NCBI GenBank assembly: GCA_000752035.1
Contig: CCFE01000021.1
Coordinates: 310,001-374,000, forward strand
Source of the DNA: Bacillus rubiinfantis
Lineage (GTDB): Bacteria > Bacillota > Bacilli > Bacillales > Cytobacillaceae
Reading direction: 5' to 3'
Length of the DNA stretch: 64,000 nucleotides
Below are positions 42,981 through 51,874 of the stretch, one piece after another. A program made the position numbers and the translations under genes. Position 1 is the stretch's first letter. Every line of letters begins with the position of its first letter. A model generated the notes under the pieces. The model did no database searches. It worked only from the letters and a program-made list of their open reading frames with translations, and was not told the DNA's origin.

Positions 42981-44327
42981 TTATTTTCCGACAGCCGGTT
43001 TATTTACCACTGCTGTTTGTTTCTTCTCTTCTGGAATCAGTAAATTCAATAGCAATGTGGCCAGTGCGCCGATTGTCATACTAGACGAAAGCAGATAGCC
43101 AGCCCAGTCAGGAGCACCAGTTAGCGCATCTTTTGGCAGGATGGTCACAGCGATGGTTAATAGGATTGGAATCCCAATGATCATCATATTGCGATCATTT
43201 ATAATAATCGGCTGAATAACCTTCATGCCATTAGTCACAATCGCCACACAGACAATCCCGAAAATACCGTTAATAACTGGCTCAGGGATACAAGTAATCG
43301 CAGTTGATAATTTCGGTACTAGACCAAGACAAATCAGAATTCCCCCGCCTGTCATAATCGCCATTCGGCTCGCAACTCCGGTTATTGCTAGAAGTCCTGC
43401 ATTGGAGGAGTACCCTGTCATCGGTGTACTACCAAAAAGGGAACCGATAAAACAGCCAAGTCCTTCTCCAAATGAAGCCCGATTTAACCGTGTCTCATCT
43501 AATTCCTTCCCCGTGACAGAAGAGACAACAAACCATGTTCCTGTTGTTTCAATCAGAATAATGAAATAGACAAATGTAATCGTTAGGATTGCGCTAAAAT
43601 CAAATACAGGTTTGCCAAATGGGAAAAAGCTTGGCAAGGAAAACCAGGCAGCTTCTTTTACTGGCGAAAAATCAACCGCACCGAGAAAGCTAGCGGTAAT
43701 CGTACCGACAGCAATGGCCAATAAAACTGAGACTAAGCGAAAAAACGTTCCCAGCCCATGCATCTTGCGCCCTAAAAGCATACAGATTACTAATACTCCA
43801 GCAGAAATAGCGGCAATTAAGATATTCGTACCAATCCTGCCTTCTGCGAAATAAATATTATTCATTCCAATTGGCATTAACGAGATTCCGACAATGATAA
43901 TAACCGTACCGCCAACAAGCGGCGGGATAAACCTTTTTACGGCCTTAGCAAACCATTTTAATGGGTAGCCGAGGAGCGAAATGAGGATAGCACCAGGTAT
44001 CAGACTTCCCGCAATCGCCCCTAAGCCAAGTTTGCCACCAATTGCTGCAATGGCGCCGATAGGTACATAAGAAGGACCTTGCACTACCGGCAGCTTAATC
44101 CCGATCCCCGTTTGGATTAAGGTGGCAATTCCTGTTGCTAAAAAGCACATTTGGATAAAAAATGAAGTGTTTTCTGTACTTAAGGATAACAAACCGGCAA
44201 TAATGATCGGAGCTATGTATAAGTCCATTGCCAATACATGCTGTGCTCCGAGGAGCAATGCTTTGCCAAAACTAATCTTGTCATCTACCCCAATCAAGAT
44301 ATTATTTTCTTTATTCAACACTCGCAT
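42981..44327 (-). CDS. NCS2 (nucleobase-ascorbate) family xanthine/uracil permease
   Basis: A 448-residue membrane protein with about 12-14 spans. It shows LLGAQHVLAMDLYIAPI in TM1, the QGPSYVPIGA segment in TM3 and a NAT signature variant, SNAGLLAITGVASR, in TM8-9, where Ser replaces the usual Gln. It imports a purine, pyrimidine or related base with protons. ATG 44327 is adjacent to AAAGGGG, so GTG 44321 or TTG 44318 may be the true start. It is divergent from a Rieske oxygenase gene over a PurBox-like pair. A minus-strand TATAAT lies at 44362-44367. Confidence 0.88.
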   Translation of the reverse strand: MRVLNKENNILIGVDDKISFGKALLLGAQHVLAMDLYIAPIIIAGLLSLSTENTSFFIQMCFLATGIATLIQTGIGIKLPVVQGPSYVPIGAIAAIGGKLGLGAIAGSLIPGAILISLLGYPLKWFAKAVKRFIPPLVGGTVIIIVGISLMPIGMNNIYFAEGRIGTNILIAAISAGVLVICMLLGRKMHGLGTFFRLVSVLLAIAVGTITASFLGAVDFSPVKEAAWFSLPSFFPFGKPVFDFSAILTITFVYFIILIETTGTWFVVSSVTGKELDETRLNRASFGEGLGCFIGSLFGSTPMTGYSSNAGLLAITGVASRMAIMTGGGILICLGLVPKLSTAITCIPEPVINGIFGIVCVAIVTNGMKVIQPIIINDRNMMIIGIPILLTIAVTILPKDALTGAPDWAGYLLSSSMTIGALATLLLNLLIPEEKKQTAVVNKPAVGK

Positions 44328-44392
44328 CCCCTTTGTTCGTGTTTAATGTATTTACAATAAAATTATAATGTTAAACAAAGAAAAAGTATACT

Positions 44393-44433
44393 AAAACCGA
44401 ATAATATTTTTTAAATATATCTCTTTATTCGTC
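44393..44433. promoter_or_regulatory. PurBox-like inverted pair between the purine permease and Rieske oxygenase genes
   Basis: AAAACCGAATAAT at 44393-44405 matches the PurR PurBox (AWWWCCGAACWWT, as I recall it) at 12 of 13 positions. An inverted partner, TTTATTCGTC, follows at 44424-44433, close to the 16-17 nt spacing of known PurBox pairs. It lies just upstream of both divergent promoters. Confidence 0.45.
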
Positions 44434-44440
44434 AATTGAG

Positions 44441-44469
44441 TTGACCTTTAATATGAAGGTAATTAAAAT
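44441..44469 (+). promoter_or_regulatory. Sigma-A promoter of the Rieske oxygenase gene
   Basis: TTGACC at 44441-44446, a 17-nt spacer and TAAAAT at 44464-44469, 34 nt before the start codon. Confidence 0.7.
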
Positions 44470-44503
44470 GAGATTGAGAGACCAACAAGGGGGACTAATA
44501 AGG

Positions 44504-45481
44504 ATGATCAAAGATAAGGTATTAGTAGAAGATTGGCTCGTTGCCTGTCCTGCAAGTGAGGTTAGTGAAAAGCCAATCCAAGTAATGTTAATGGAGGAAA
44601 GGCTTGTCATTTTTCGTACAAGTGAAGGGGTACACGCTTTTAAAGATCTTTGCATTCACCGCGGCGCGGCGCTTTCGTTAGGTGAGGTGAAAAATGAATG
44701 TCTCGTTTGCCCATACCATGCTTGGGAATTCGATTCGAACGGTGATTGTGTAGCAATTCCCCAACTGCCTGAAGGCCGGGCCATTCCTAAAAAGGCGAAA
44801 GCAATAAAATATGCTTGCATCGAGAAATACGGCTTGATTTGGGTGAATTTAGCAGGAAATGAACCGGAAATCTTTCCTTTTCCAGAATATGAAGCAGAAG
44901 GATACCGCAATATTATCTGGGGGCCGCAGGAAGTAAACGCAAAGCCACCAAGGATTATTGAAAATTTCCTCGATGTTGGCCATTTAGCAGTGGTTCATGA
45001 AGGTTCATTGGGGACAAACAGTCATCGGGAGATTGCCGATTACCAGATGAATTGGGAAGAAAATGGCCGCATTTACTCTGATGAAATTCCAATCTTTCAG
45101 CCCGATCCCGATGGCACAGGTGACGCAAAATATGTTTACTATACGTATGAAATCATACGGCCATTTACCGTTCGGTTTACGAAAAAGGACAAGGAAACCG
45201 ATCAATATTTTACAATCCTATTAACCATTCGCCCGGTTGATGAGCAAACATCTATCGCCTATGGAATCATGTCGTTTAGCTATGGTACTAGCAATTCGGA
45301 TGAAGAAATTATTGCCTATCAAAATGCGATATTTGCTCAGGATAAGCCAGTTGTGGAAAATCAAAAACCAGAGGAATTGCCGCTTGATTTACAGGTTGAA
45401 CTCTCGCTTGTTTGTGATCGCGTCAGCATCGCATATCGGCAATATTTGCATCAGCTTGGTGTCCAATTTGGAACAGCATAA
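44504..45481 (+). CDS. Rieske oxygenase, VanA/caffeine-demethylase-like alpha subunit
   Basis: A 325-residue oxygenase. The Rieske ligands are C50/H52 (CIHRGAA) and C69/H72 (CPYHAWEFD). The mononuclear iron ligands are H160 and H165 in FLDVGHLAVVH, with D157 as the likely bridge. The F-L-D-x-x-H-x4-H form fits the VanA/phthalate-type group of mono-oxygenases that O- or N-demethylate or hydroxylate rings; the caffeine demethylases (Ndm) belong to this broad group. The start is ATG 44504, 9 nt after AAGGGGG. It is monocistronic and divergent from a purine-type permease, so a purine-like substrate is plausible. No reductase gene is adjacent. Confidence 0.85.
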   Translation: MIKDKVLVEDWLVACPASEVSEKPIQVMLMEERLVIFRTSEGVHAFKDLCIHRGAALSLGEVKNECLVCPYHAWEFDSNGDCVAIPQLPEGRAIPKKAKAIKYACIEKYGLIWVNLAGNEPEIFPFPEYEAEGYRNIIWGPQEVNAKPPRIIENFLDVGHLAVVHEGSLGTNSHREIADYQMNWEENGRIYSDEIPIFQPDPDGTGDAKYVYYTYEIIRPFTVRFTKKDKETDQYFTILLTIRPVDEQTSIAYGIMSFSYGTSNSDEEIIAYQNAIFAQDKPVVENQKPEELPLDLQVELSLVCDRVSIAYRQYLHQLGVQFGTA

Positions 45482-45490
45482 TGATAAACA

Positions 45491-45528
45491 GCGCACTATG
45501 TCCGGCGACTTAGTGCGCATTTATTTGT
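45491..45528 (+). terminator. Terminator of the Rieske oxygenase gene
   Basis: A perfect 8-bp stem, GCGCACTA with TAGTGCGC, followed by ATTTATTTGTTT. It lies against the end of the convergent nuclease gene. Confidence 0.75.
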
Positions 45529-46462
45529 TTATGGGGAAATCAATTTTTTTGGCTAGATGAGGAAAATCAATGAACGGATTACGATTTCCTTGAATTCGAT
45601 AAATGGCTTGATTCCGATGTTTTTCATAGATGGTAACAGGAAATTCTTGATGCCAGGAAATAAGTAAGGGAAGATTGATTCCTACCCGATACACCTTTTT
45701 AATTACTCGTGGATAGCGGAGGAAAAAATACAACATTGCTCTAGCAGCGGTTCCTTTTCCATACTCTGGTTCAAAGCTTCCGTCAACTGCTAAACCACAA
45801 TGGTTTTGCAGCGGTTCATCAGGGGATTCCGGCGTATAAAAGCTAAAATCCGCATAAGGGAAATTTGAGCGGACAATATTGCATTCAGGGTCACAAACGA
45901 ACAGGTGGTGCAAGTCACCCTTCATTGGTTCCAATCCACTAAACCACGATTGCGGGACAATATGTTCCGTATTTAACTTCACTAGCCGCTCGAATAATTT
46001 TAACTCTTTGACAATTTTATCATCATTTCGCCCTACTTTTCTTAAAAATTGCTGAAAATCATTGTATTTTTGACTAATAATCTCATTGTCTTTAATAATC
46101 AATAGTTCAGGGTCTTTTTCCTCTCCAGAATAAATACTTTTCACACTGCCATCCGGATGTAAATCCACCCATGTATATAAATACAAATCTTTACTCAAAA
46201 AATAGGGGATTTGGTTTTTATGCGTTTTTTCGAGTAAATGATGATAGTGAAAAAACAGCTCAATTCCAGAACAATCGAGATTAGTAACAGATTGATAATA
46301 GTCTTTAAGGTCTAGTCTGTCCTGCCGTTCATTATAATATAAATCTTGATTTTCATAGATTCTGCGTTTGTTTTCGCGCAAAAAAGCCAGCTGTTTATCT
46401 AATTGGGCAAACTCTAATGAAGTATGCCATCTTTGTTTAGGATTTTTCTTCTTTTTCCTCAT
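45521..46462 (-). CDS. Endonuclease I-family nuclease, apparently not exported
   Basis: A 313-residue protein whose C-terminal half is an endonuclease I (EndA/Bsn) domain. The beta-beta-alpha metal motif is TEHIVPQSWF (about residues 167-176), followed by DLHHLFVCDPECNIVRSN, GKGTAARAMLYF and the closing QGNRNPFIDFP. The N-terminal 160 residues are charged and unlike any domain I know. Relatives such as Bsn are secreted and cut RNA or DNA; here the N-terminus is a run of Lys/Arg with no hydrophobic segment, so it probably stays in the cell or is exported in another way. It is divergent from coxG. Confidence 0.8.
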   Translation of the reverse strand: MRKKKKNPKQRWHTSLEFAQLDKQLAFLRENKRRIYENQDLYYNERQDRLDLKDYYQSVTNLDCSGIELFFHYHHLLEKTHKNQIPYFLSKDLYLYTWVDLHPDGSVKSIYSGEEKDPELLIIKDNEIISQKYNDFQQFLRKVGRNDDKIVKELKLFERLVKLNTEHIVPQSWFSGLEPMKGDLHHLFVCDPECNIVRSNFPYADFSFYTPESPDEPLQNHCGLAVDGSFEPEYGKGTAARAMLYFFLRYPRVIKKVYRVGINLPLLISWHQEFPVTIYEKHRNQAIYRIQGNRNPFIDFPHLAKKIDFPINK

Positions 46463-46662
46463 CTTCGTTCCCCTTTTACCTCCTAAAAAATAGAGATTTC
46501 TCTAGCATTATATCACAATTAAATCTTCTTACATTTGTAAATAATTTTGTAGCAGAGTTTGTAATAATAGGTTTCCTGTCACAGTAAAAATAGGATAAGG
46601 GTCTGAAATTATTATTGGTAAAGCCACTGGATGCCAAGAGTTATAAATAGGAGGATGAAGTT

Positions 46663-47118
46663 TTGAAAATCGAATACACCTATACCATTGATTTGCCTAG
46701 AAGTACCGTTTGGAGGTACATACAGGATCAGCACGTGCTGCGCAGCGCTCTTCCAGGGTGTCAATCATTTGTAGAAGTCTCACAAGGAGTATATGCTGCT
46801 GAACTGGGGTTGAATGTTGGCCCTATTAAGGGGTTATTTACAGCGGAGGTTCAGCAAACGAATCAAGTCCCGCCATCTTCTTATACACTGATTATCAAAG
46901 GTAAGGGTAAGCCAGGGGAGATTGATGCAGTCGCTGATATGTTGATTATTGATGAGGAGGGGGATGTATCAATAGTTACTTGTGTCGCTGACGTTGAAGT
47001 GACCGGTGTGTTAGCCTCGGTCGGTCAACGGGTAATGGGAGGGGTTGCAAAAATAATCTTGGGTCAATTTTTTAAAGCGATTGAAAAGGAAATGAAAAAA
47101 GTAATTAAACAAGTTTAA
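46663..47118 (+). CDS. coxG: CoxG-like SRPBCC protein (molybdenum hydroxylase accessory)
   Basis: A 151-residue START/SRPBCC-fold protein of the carbon monoxide dehydrogenase subunit G family. The sequence has the usual start (YTIDLPRSTVWRYIQD), the LPGC segment and a C-terminal amphipathic helix, which in CoxG anchors the hydroxylase to the membrane and helps pass electrons to quinones. It starts at TTG 46663 after AGGAGG. It is the first gene of the molybdenum hydroxylase operon, 12 nt before the iron-sulfur subunit. The 200-nt region upstream, divergent from the nuclease gene, shows no clear riboswitch or promoter. Confidence 0.85.
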   Translation: MKIEYTYTIDLPRSTVWRYIQDQHVLRSALPGCQSFVEVSQGVYAAELGLNVGPIKGLFTAEVQQTNQVPPSSYTLIIKGKGKPGEIDAVADMLIIDEEGDVSIVTCVADVEVTGVLASVGQRVMGGVAKIILGQFFKAIEKEMKKVIKQV

Positions 47119-47130
47119 GGGGCTGATACG

Positions 47131-47658
47131 GTGGCAAAAAAATATCCTGTAAGGTTAAAGGTTAATGGAAAAGACAAATCTGCAGAGATAGAACCACGGC
47201 TGTTACTGGTCCATCTTTTACGTGATGAGTTTGATTTTACAGGAACACATATTGGCTGTGACACAAGTCAATGCGGTGCCTGTACGGTGTCACTTGATGG
47301 AAAAGCGGTTAAGTCATGTACGGTGTTAGCTGTCCAAGCAGATGGGTCTGAAGTAACCACAGTCGAGGGGTTAGGAACAAGGGAAGAGTTGCATCCGATT
47401 CAGCAGGGCTTTTGGGAGAGGCACGGGCTGCAGTGCGGGTTCTGCACACCAGGGGTGATGATGGCCGTGAATAATCTGCTGCAAGAAAATCTTGAACCGA
47501 CTGAGTCAGAGATTCGTGAGGCATTAGATGGTGTAATCTGTCGCTGCACCGGCTATCAGTTTATCGTTGAAGCCGTCCAACATGCTTCCGAACTGATCAG
47601 GAAGCAGCAGAGACAACCGGTTTCTACTGAAAATGTAACCGCCGGGGGTGACGTTTAA
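47131..47658 (+). CDS. Molybdenum hydroxylase small subunit, two [2Fe-2S] clusters (CoxS-like)
   Basis: A 175-residue electron-transfer subunit. The plant-type ferredoxin cluster has C43, C48, C51 and C63; the helical-domain cluster has C102, C105, C137 and C139 (CGFCTPG, CRCTGY). It passes electrons from the molybdenum centre to FAD in the medium subunit. It starts at GTG 47131 after AAGGGG, and its stop overlaps the start of the large subunit gene by one base (TAATG). Confidence 0.93.
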   Translation: MAKKYPVRLKVNGKDKSAEIEPRLLLVHLLRDEFDFTGTHIGCDTSQCGACTVSLDGKAVKSCTVLAVQADGSEVTTVEGLGTREELHPIQQGFWERHGLQCGFCTPGVMMAVNNLLQENLEPTESEIREALDGVICRCTGYQFIVEAVQHASELIRKQQRQPVSTENVTAGGDV

Positions 47659-49997
47659 TGGCGCAAGTGGTTGGCAGGCCGTTAAAAAGGAAGGAAGATC
47701 CAAAGCTTATCACAGGTCATGGACAATTTACGGATGATATCAAATTACCAGGGCTGTTGTTTGCCGCGTTCAAACGAAGCCAGTATGCCCATGCGAAAAT
47801 AAAAAGCATTGACGTATCTAAGGCAATGCAGTTTCCAGGCGTTGTTGCCGTGCTAACTGGCAAAGATGTGCAGGATAAAATAAAGCCGATTCGTTCTATA
47901 TGGTTAGTGCCAGGCTGTGACCTAATCCCGAAAGACCGTATGCCTCTAGCTGTGGACAAAGTAAACTACGCTGGTGAAGCAGTAGCTCTCGTTGTTGCCG
48001 ACAGCCGTTACACTGCCCGTGATGCGCTGGAGTTAATTGATGTGGTGTATGAGGAGCTGCCGGCTGTCGTTCAGCAAGAAGCAGCCATCTCGGAATCAGC
48101 TCCGGTTATTTATCATGATGTACCTAATAATATTGCCTTTACTTGGAAGGCCGGCGACGTTCCCGAGGAGATTTTCGCCAATGCCGAAGTCGTCGTGAAA
48201 CAGCGGCTGGTGGAGCAGCGTGTAATTGCTAATCCAATGGAAACGAGGGGTGCGGTTGCACAGTATAATCCGGGCAGCGGTGACTTAACGATTTGGTGTA
48301 CGACGCAAAACCCGCATATCCACCGGATGACGTATGCCGATGCGCTGGGGATTCCAGAGACGAAATTACGGATTATTGCCCCAGATATGGGCGGCGGTTT
48401 TGGGGCAAAAATTGCGGTTTACACGGAAGAGGCTGTTGTCGGGCTTGCAGCAATGGTGTTAAAACAGCCGATTAAATGGGTAGAAGACCGCCAAGAGCAT
48501 TTTTTAGCAACGAGTCATGCCCGTGATCAAGTGATTACAACTGAACTTGCCGGGACCAAAGATGGGAAAATCCTGGCTGTCCGAGCGAAAAACATTGCTA
48601 ATCTAGGAGCCTATTTATCTACCATGGGTGCCGGTGTACCGACGATCGATTTTGGTTTAATGATTACCGGTGCTTATAATATTCCTCATGCCTCGGCAGA
48701 AACGATTGGAGTTTATACAAATACAACACCGACAGATGCCTATCGCGGCGCCGGGAAACCGGAAGCTTCGTTCCAAATTGAAAGAATTATCAATATTTTT
48801 GCTGACAAAATCGGTATGGACCCAGTTGAGGTACGGAAGAAAAACTTAGTAGCGTCCGTTCCGTATACAAACGCAATGGGCTGTAATTATGACAGTGGTG
48901 ATTATCTTGGTACTTTTGCCAAGGCGTTAGAGGCAATTGATTATGCCGGTCTAAGAAAAGAGCAGGAGAAAGCACGTAAAAAAGGCCGCCTGCTTGGGAT
49001 TGGAATTTCTACGTATGTGGAGCTATGTGGTCTTGGCCCTTCTAAAGTGGCTGGGGCAATAGGCTTTGGCGGCGGTTTATGGGAAAACAGCACGATCCGC
49101 GTTCATCCGAGTGGAAAGGTCACAGTTTTTACCGGTGCGTCTCCACATGGTCAAGGGGTAGGGACAACGTTCGCTCAGGTGGTAGCGGAAAAGTTTGGTA
49201 TTCCTGTCGAAGATATTGAACTTGTCAGCGGCGATACGTTGATGATTTCAATGGGATGGGGCACATATGGCTCACGCACAACTCCAGTTGGCGGTGGTGC
49301 GGTGGCTAATGCGGCTGAACGGATTATTGAAAAAGCGAAGATCATTGCGGCACATGAATTGGCTGTCACACAAGATGAGTTACAATTTGACAATGGTGTT
49401 TTTTCAGTAAAAGGGCAGCCTGAGAAGCAGCGAACCTTCCAAGAAATTGCATGGAGTGCAAATAATGCATGGAATCTTCCGGATGGGGTAGAACCGGCCT
49501 TAGAGAGTCAGTCCTTCTTTGATCCGCCTGACTTTGTCTATCCATTTGGGGCGCATATTTGTGTCGTTGAGGTTGATGCCAACACTGGATTAATAGAGTT
49601 AAAACGTTATTTATGTATTGATGATGTGGGCCGGATCATTAATCCAATGATTGCCACAGGTCAGGTCCATGGCGGCCTAGCTCAGGGAATTGGTCAGGCG
49701 CTATGGGAGCAGACAGTGTATTCAGAGAAAGGTCAGCTGTTGTCCGGGACATTCATGGATTATACGATGCCAAAGGCAAGCTTCTTTCCGCGTTTTGAAT
49801 CCAGTTTTGTCGAATCACCTAGTCCCGTCAATCCGTTAGGGGCAAAAGGCGTGGGTGAAACAGGCACTACCGCAGCTCCATCCGCCATTGTTAACGCGGT
49901 AATCGATGCCCTAGCGCCATATGGAGTGAAGGATTTAGCGATGCCGCTTACTCCTGAAAAAGTGTGGAAGGCCATTCATAAAAGGGGGGATGCCTAA
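47658..49997 (+). CDS. Molybdenum hydroxylase large subunit, molybdopterin-binding (form II CoxL-like)
   Basis: A 779-residue catalytic subunit of the xanthine oxidase family. It shows GGGFGAK (about 245), the active-site loop AYRGAGKPEA (about 360) and the catalytic Glu in GVGETGTTAAP (about residue 732). The loop is AYRGAG as in form II proteins; it lacks the AYRCSFR of true aerobic CO dehydrogenase, so it hydroxylates an organic substrate such as an N-heterocycle or aldehyde. Genes for MocA/XdhC-type maturation are not adjacent. It overlaps both neighbours by one base. Confidence 0.92.
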   Translation: MAQVVGRPLKRKEDPKLITGHGQFTDDIKLPGLLFAAFKRSQYAHAKIKSIDVSKAMQFPGVVAVLTGKDVQDKIKPIRSIWLVPGCDLIPKDRMPLAVDKVNYAGEAVALVVADSRYTARDALELIDVVYEELPAVVQQEAAISESAPVIYHDVPNNIAFTWKAGDVPEEIFANAEVVVKQRLVEQRVIANPMETRGAVAQYNPGSGDLTIWCTTQNPHIHRMTYADALGIPETKLRIIAPDMGGGFGAKIAVYTEEAVVGLAAMVLKQPIKWVEDRQEHFLATSHARDQVITTELAGTKDGKILAVRAKNIANLGAYLSTMGAGVPTIDFGLMITGAYNIPHASAETIGVYTNTTPTDAYRGAGKPEASFQIERIINIFADKIGMDPVEVRKKNLVASVPYTNAMGCNYDSGDYLGTFAKALEAIDYAGLRKEQEKARKKGRLLGIGISTYVELCGLGPSKVAGAIGFGGGLWENSTIRVHPSGKVTVFTGASPHGQGVGTTFAQVVAEKFGIPVEDIELVSGDTLMISMGWGTYGSRTTPVGGGAVANAAERIIEKAKIIAAHELAVTQDELQFDNGVFSVKGQPEKQRTFQEIAWSANNAWNLPDGVEPALESQSFFDPPDFVYPFGAHICVVEVDANTGLIELKRYLCIDDVGRIINPMIATGQVHGGLAQGIGQALWEQTVYSEKGQLLSGTFMDYTMPKASFFPRFESSFVESPSPVNPLGAKGVGETGTTAAPSAIVNAVIDALAPYGVKDLAMPLTPEKVWKAIHKRGDA

Positions 49998-50857
49998 TGA
50001 TTCCAACAAGTTTTGATTATGTTCGGGCAGCGTCAGTTTCAGAAGTCATCCAATTGTTGAAGTCTTTTCAAGGCGAAGGAAAACTTATCGCCGGCGGTCA
50101 TAGTTTAGTACCAATGATGAAATTCCGGCTGACAACCCCTGGGACGTTAATCGATATCACTGCAATCAAAGAATTAAAGGGTGTGCGGAAAGAGGGAAAT
50201 CGCTTAGTTATTGGTGCTCTTACCACCTATGCAGAAGTTCTAGGTGATCCACTTGTGGCTGAGCATTTACCTGTGCTTGTCGAAGGGGTTAGACAGATAG
50301 GGGATATCCAGGTCCGTAACAAAGGCACGATTGGCGGCAGTATTGCCCACGCTGATCCAGCGGCGGATTTGCCGGCACTGGCACTTGCGTTAGATGCTGT
50401 CGTTCATCTTCATGGTGAAGATGGCGAAGAAAAGATTCCGATTCAAGAGTTTTTATTTGGACCATTTATCACTGCTCTCCCAGAGACTAGTCTAGTCACA
50501 GCCGTTTCTTTTGCTATCCCTCCAGCAGAGGCACACAGTACGTATGTAAAATACTTTCATCCGGCATCAGGATATGCGGTTGTCGGTGTAGCGGCTGTTG
50601 CCAGCAAAACGCCTGATGGGGTGATCAATCATATCCGGATTGGAATTACCGGTGCGGGCGATGTTGCCTTCCGTGCTGAGGAAGTTGAGAAACATCTTTT
50701 TGGAAATACAGCAAGCAAAGAAAATATTATCCAAGCGTCTAATTTGGCTGCAGCCGATGTCGATATGGGCGAGGATCTGTTCGCTTCAGGTGAGTACCGT
50801 AAACATTTATGTCAGGTTTATACGGAACGGGCATTGCGGGCCGTATTGTTGCCATAG
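49997..50857 (+). CDS. Molybdenum hydroxylase medium subunit, FAD-binding (CoxM-like)
   Basis: A 286-residue FAD subunit with the two FAD-loop motifs AGGHSLVPMMKFRL (about residues 32-45) and TIGGSIAHADPAAD (about 112-125). It takes electrons from the iron-sulfur subunit. It starts with ATG overlapping the large-subunit stop (TAATG). This order (G-S-L-M) differs from coxMSL in CO oxidisers. A long-loop terminator follows. Confidence 0.92.
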   Translation: MIPTSFDYVRAASVSEVIQLLKSFQGEGKLIAGGHSLVPMMKFRLTTPGTLIDITAIKELKGVRKEGNRLVIGALTTYAEVLGDPLVAEHLPVLVEGVRQIGDIQVRNKGTIGGSIAHADPAADLPALALALDAVVHLHGEDGEEKIPIQEFLFGPFITALPETSLVTAVSFAIPPAEAHSTYVKYFHPASGYAVVGVAAVASKTPDGVINHIRIGITGAGDVAFRAEEVEKHLFGNTASKENIIQASNLAAADVDMGEDLFASGEYRKHLCQVYTERALRAVLLP

Positions 50858-50892
50858 GTTTAAAAAGTGTAATTAAATTTGTAAGCACCATG

Positions 50893-50947
50893 AGCCAAAC
50901 CACCATGAAAAAACCGAATCTTCCCGGCATTGTGGTTTGGCTTTTTC
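50893..50947 (+). terminator. Terminator/attenuator between the hydroxylase and pxp genes
   Basis: The 11-bp stem AGCCAAACCAC (50893-50903) and GTGGTTTGGCT (50932-50942) has a 28-nt loop and then a T-run. Only 36 nt remain before the pxpB start, too few for a separate promoter, so pxpB is either read through or attenuated. Confidence 0.8.
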
Positions 50948-50983
50948 TATCCTAATTTTAGTTTTTTACGTGAGGTGGAAAAA

Positions 50984-51874
50984 TTGACCAATAATCAGTT
51001 AACAACCCGCTATGAATACGGTGGTGATGAATTTGTCTTTGTTCAGCTTTCAGAGGCAATGAGTTTAGAGGCAAATTTTAAAGGAATGGCGATTACAAGG
51101 AAACTGAAGGAACAAAACCTGGATGGCATCATTGATATTTGTCCTTCAAATGCTTCGTATATGGTCCGGGTTGACCCGGAAATTTTGCGCCCTGATGATT
51201 TAATTGCAGAATTGAAGAGTATTGAGGAGAGTATTAAAGACTTAGACCTGGAAATTTCCTCGCGAATTGTCGATGTCCCTGTACTGTTTGAAGACCCGTG
51301 GACACATGAGGCCGTGATGCGATTCCGTGATCGCCATCAAGACCCGAATTCAACGGATCTTGAATACAGCGCGAGAATCAATGGCTACGAAAGCAAGGAA
51401 GAGTTTATCAAAGCGATTGATGCTTCCCCCTTTCTCGTATCGATGATTGGGTTTGTCCCTGGCCTGCCATGGTGTTTCCAGATTGTCAGGCAGGAAAAAC
51501 AAATCGAAGTACCTAAATATGTCCGCCCGCGAACCTTTACCCCTGAACGTACCTTTGGTTTTGGTGGTGCCTTTGCGGTGATCTATCCTGTGCAAGGAGC
51601 AGGGGGCTATCAAATGTATGGGATTGCCCCGGCACCTATTTATCAAAAGGAGCAAACATTGCCTGACTTTCAAGACTCAATCGTATTCCCGCGGCAGGGT
51701 GATATTTTCCGTTACCGCAGCATCACAAGAGTGGAATATGATGATATTCGTGAACAGGTGGAGGCAGGCACCTTTACTTATTTGAAAAAGGATATTACCT
51801 TCACGCCACAGGAAGTACTGGAAAATCCTGAAAAGTTCTCGGAAATGGTCTTAAGGAGGTTATACCATGATTAA
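50984..51874 (+). CDS. pxpB: 5-oxoprolinase/carboxyltransferase subunit PxpB (KipI-like)
   Basis: A 296-residue protein of the allophanate hydrolase subunit 1 (carboxyltransferase domain C/D-like) family. It has the conserved IGFVPGLPW segment (about 155-165), VPKYVRPRTFTPERTFGFGG and the PVQGAGGYQMYG region. With PxpA and PxpC it can form ATP-dependent 5-oxoprolinase; KipI of B. subtilis is a paralogue that inhibits the KinA kinase. It is slightly longer than typical (about 240), mostly by an N-terminal extension. The start is TTG 50984 with GAGGTGG in front; upstream codons overlap the terminator stem. It overlaps pxpC by 8 nt. Confidence 0.85.
   Translation: MTNNQLTTRYEYGGDEFVFVQLSEAMSLEANFKGMAITRKLKEQNLDGIIDICPSNASYMVRVDPEILRPDDLIAELKSIEESIKDLDLEISSRIVDVPVLFEDPWTHEAVMRFRDRHQDPNSTDLEYSARINGYESKEEFIKAIDASPFLVSMIGFVPGLPWCFQIVRQEKQIEVPKYVRPRTFTPERTFGFGGAFAVIYPVQGAGGYQMYGIAPAPIYQKEQTLPDFQDSIVFPRQGDIFRYRSITRVEYDDIREQVEAGTFTYLKKDITFTPQEVLENPEKFSEMVLRRLYHD

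Noticed and set aside
47658..50857. Annotation as aerobic carbon monoxide dehydrogenase
   Set aside because: The large subunit has AYRGAGK instead of the AYRCSFR needed for the Cu-Mo site, and the gene order is not coxMSL.
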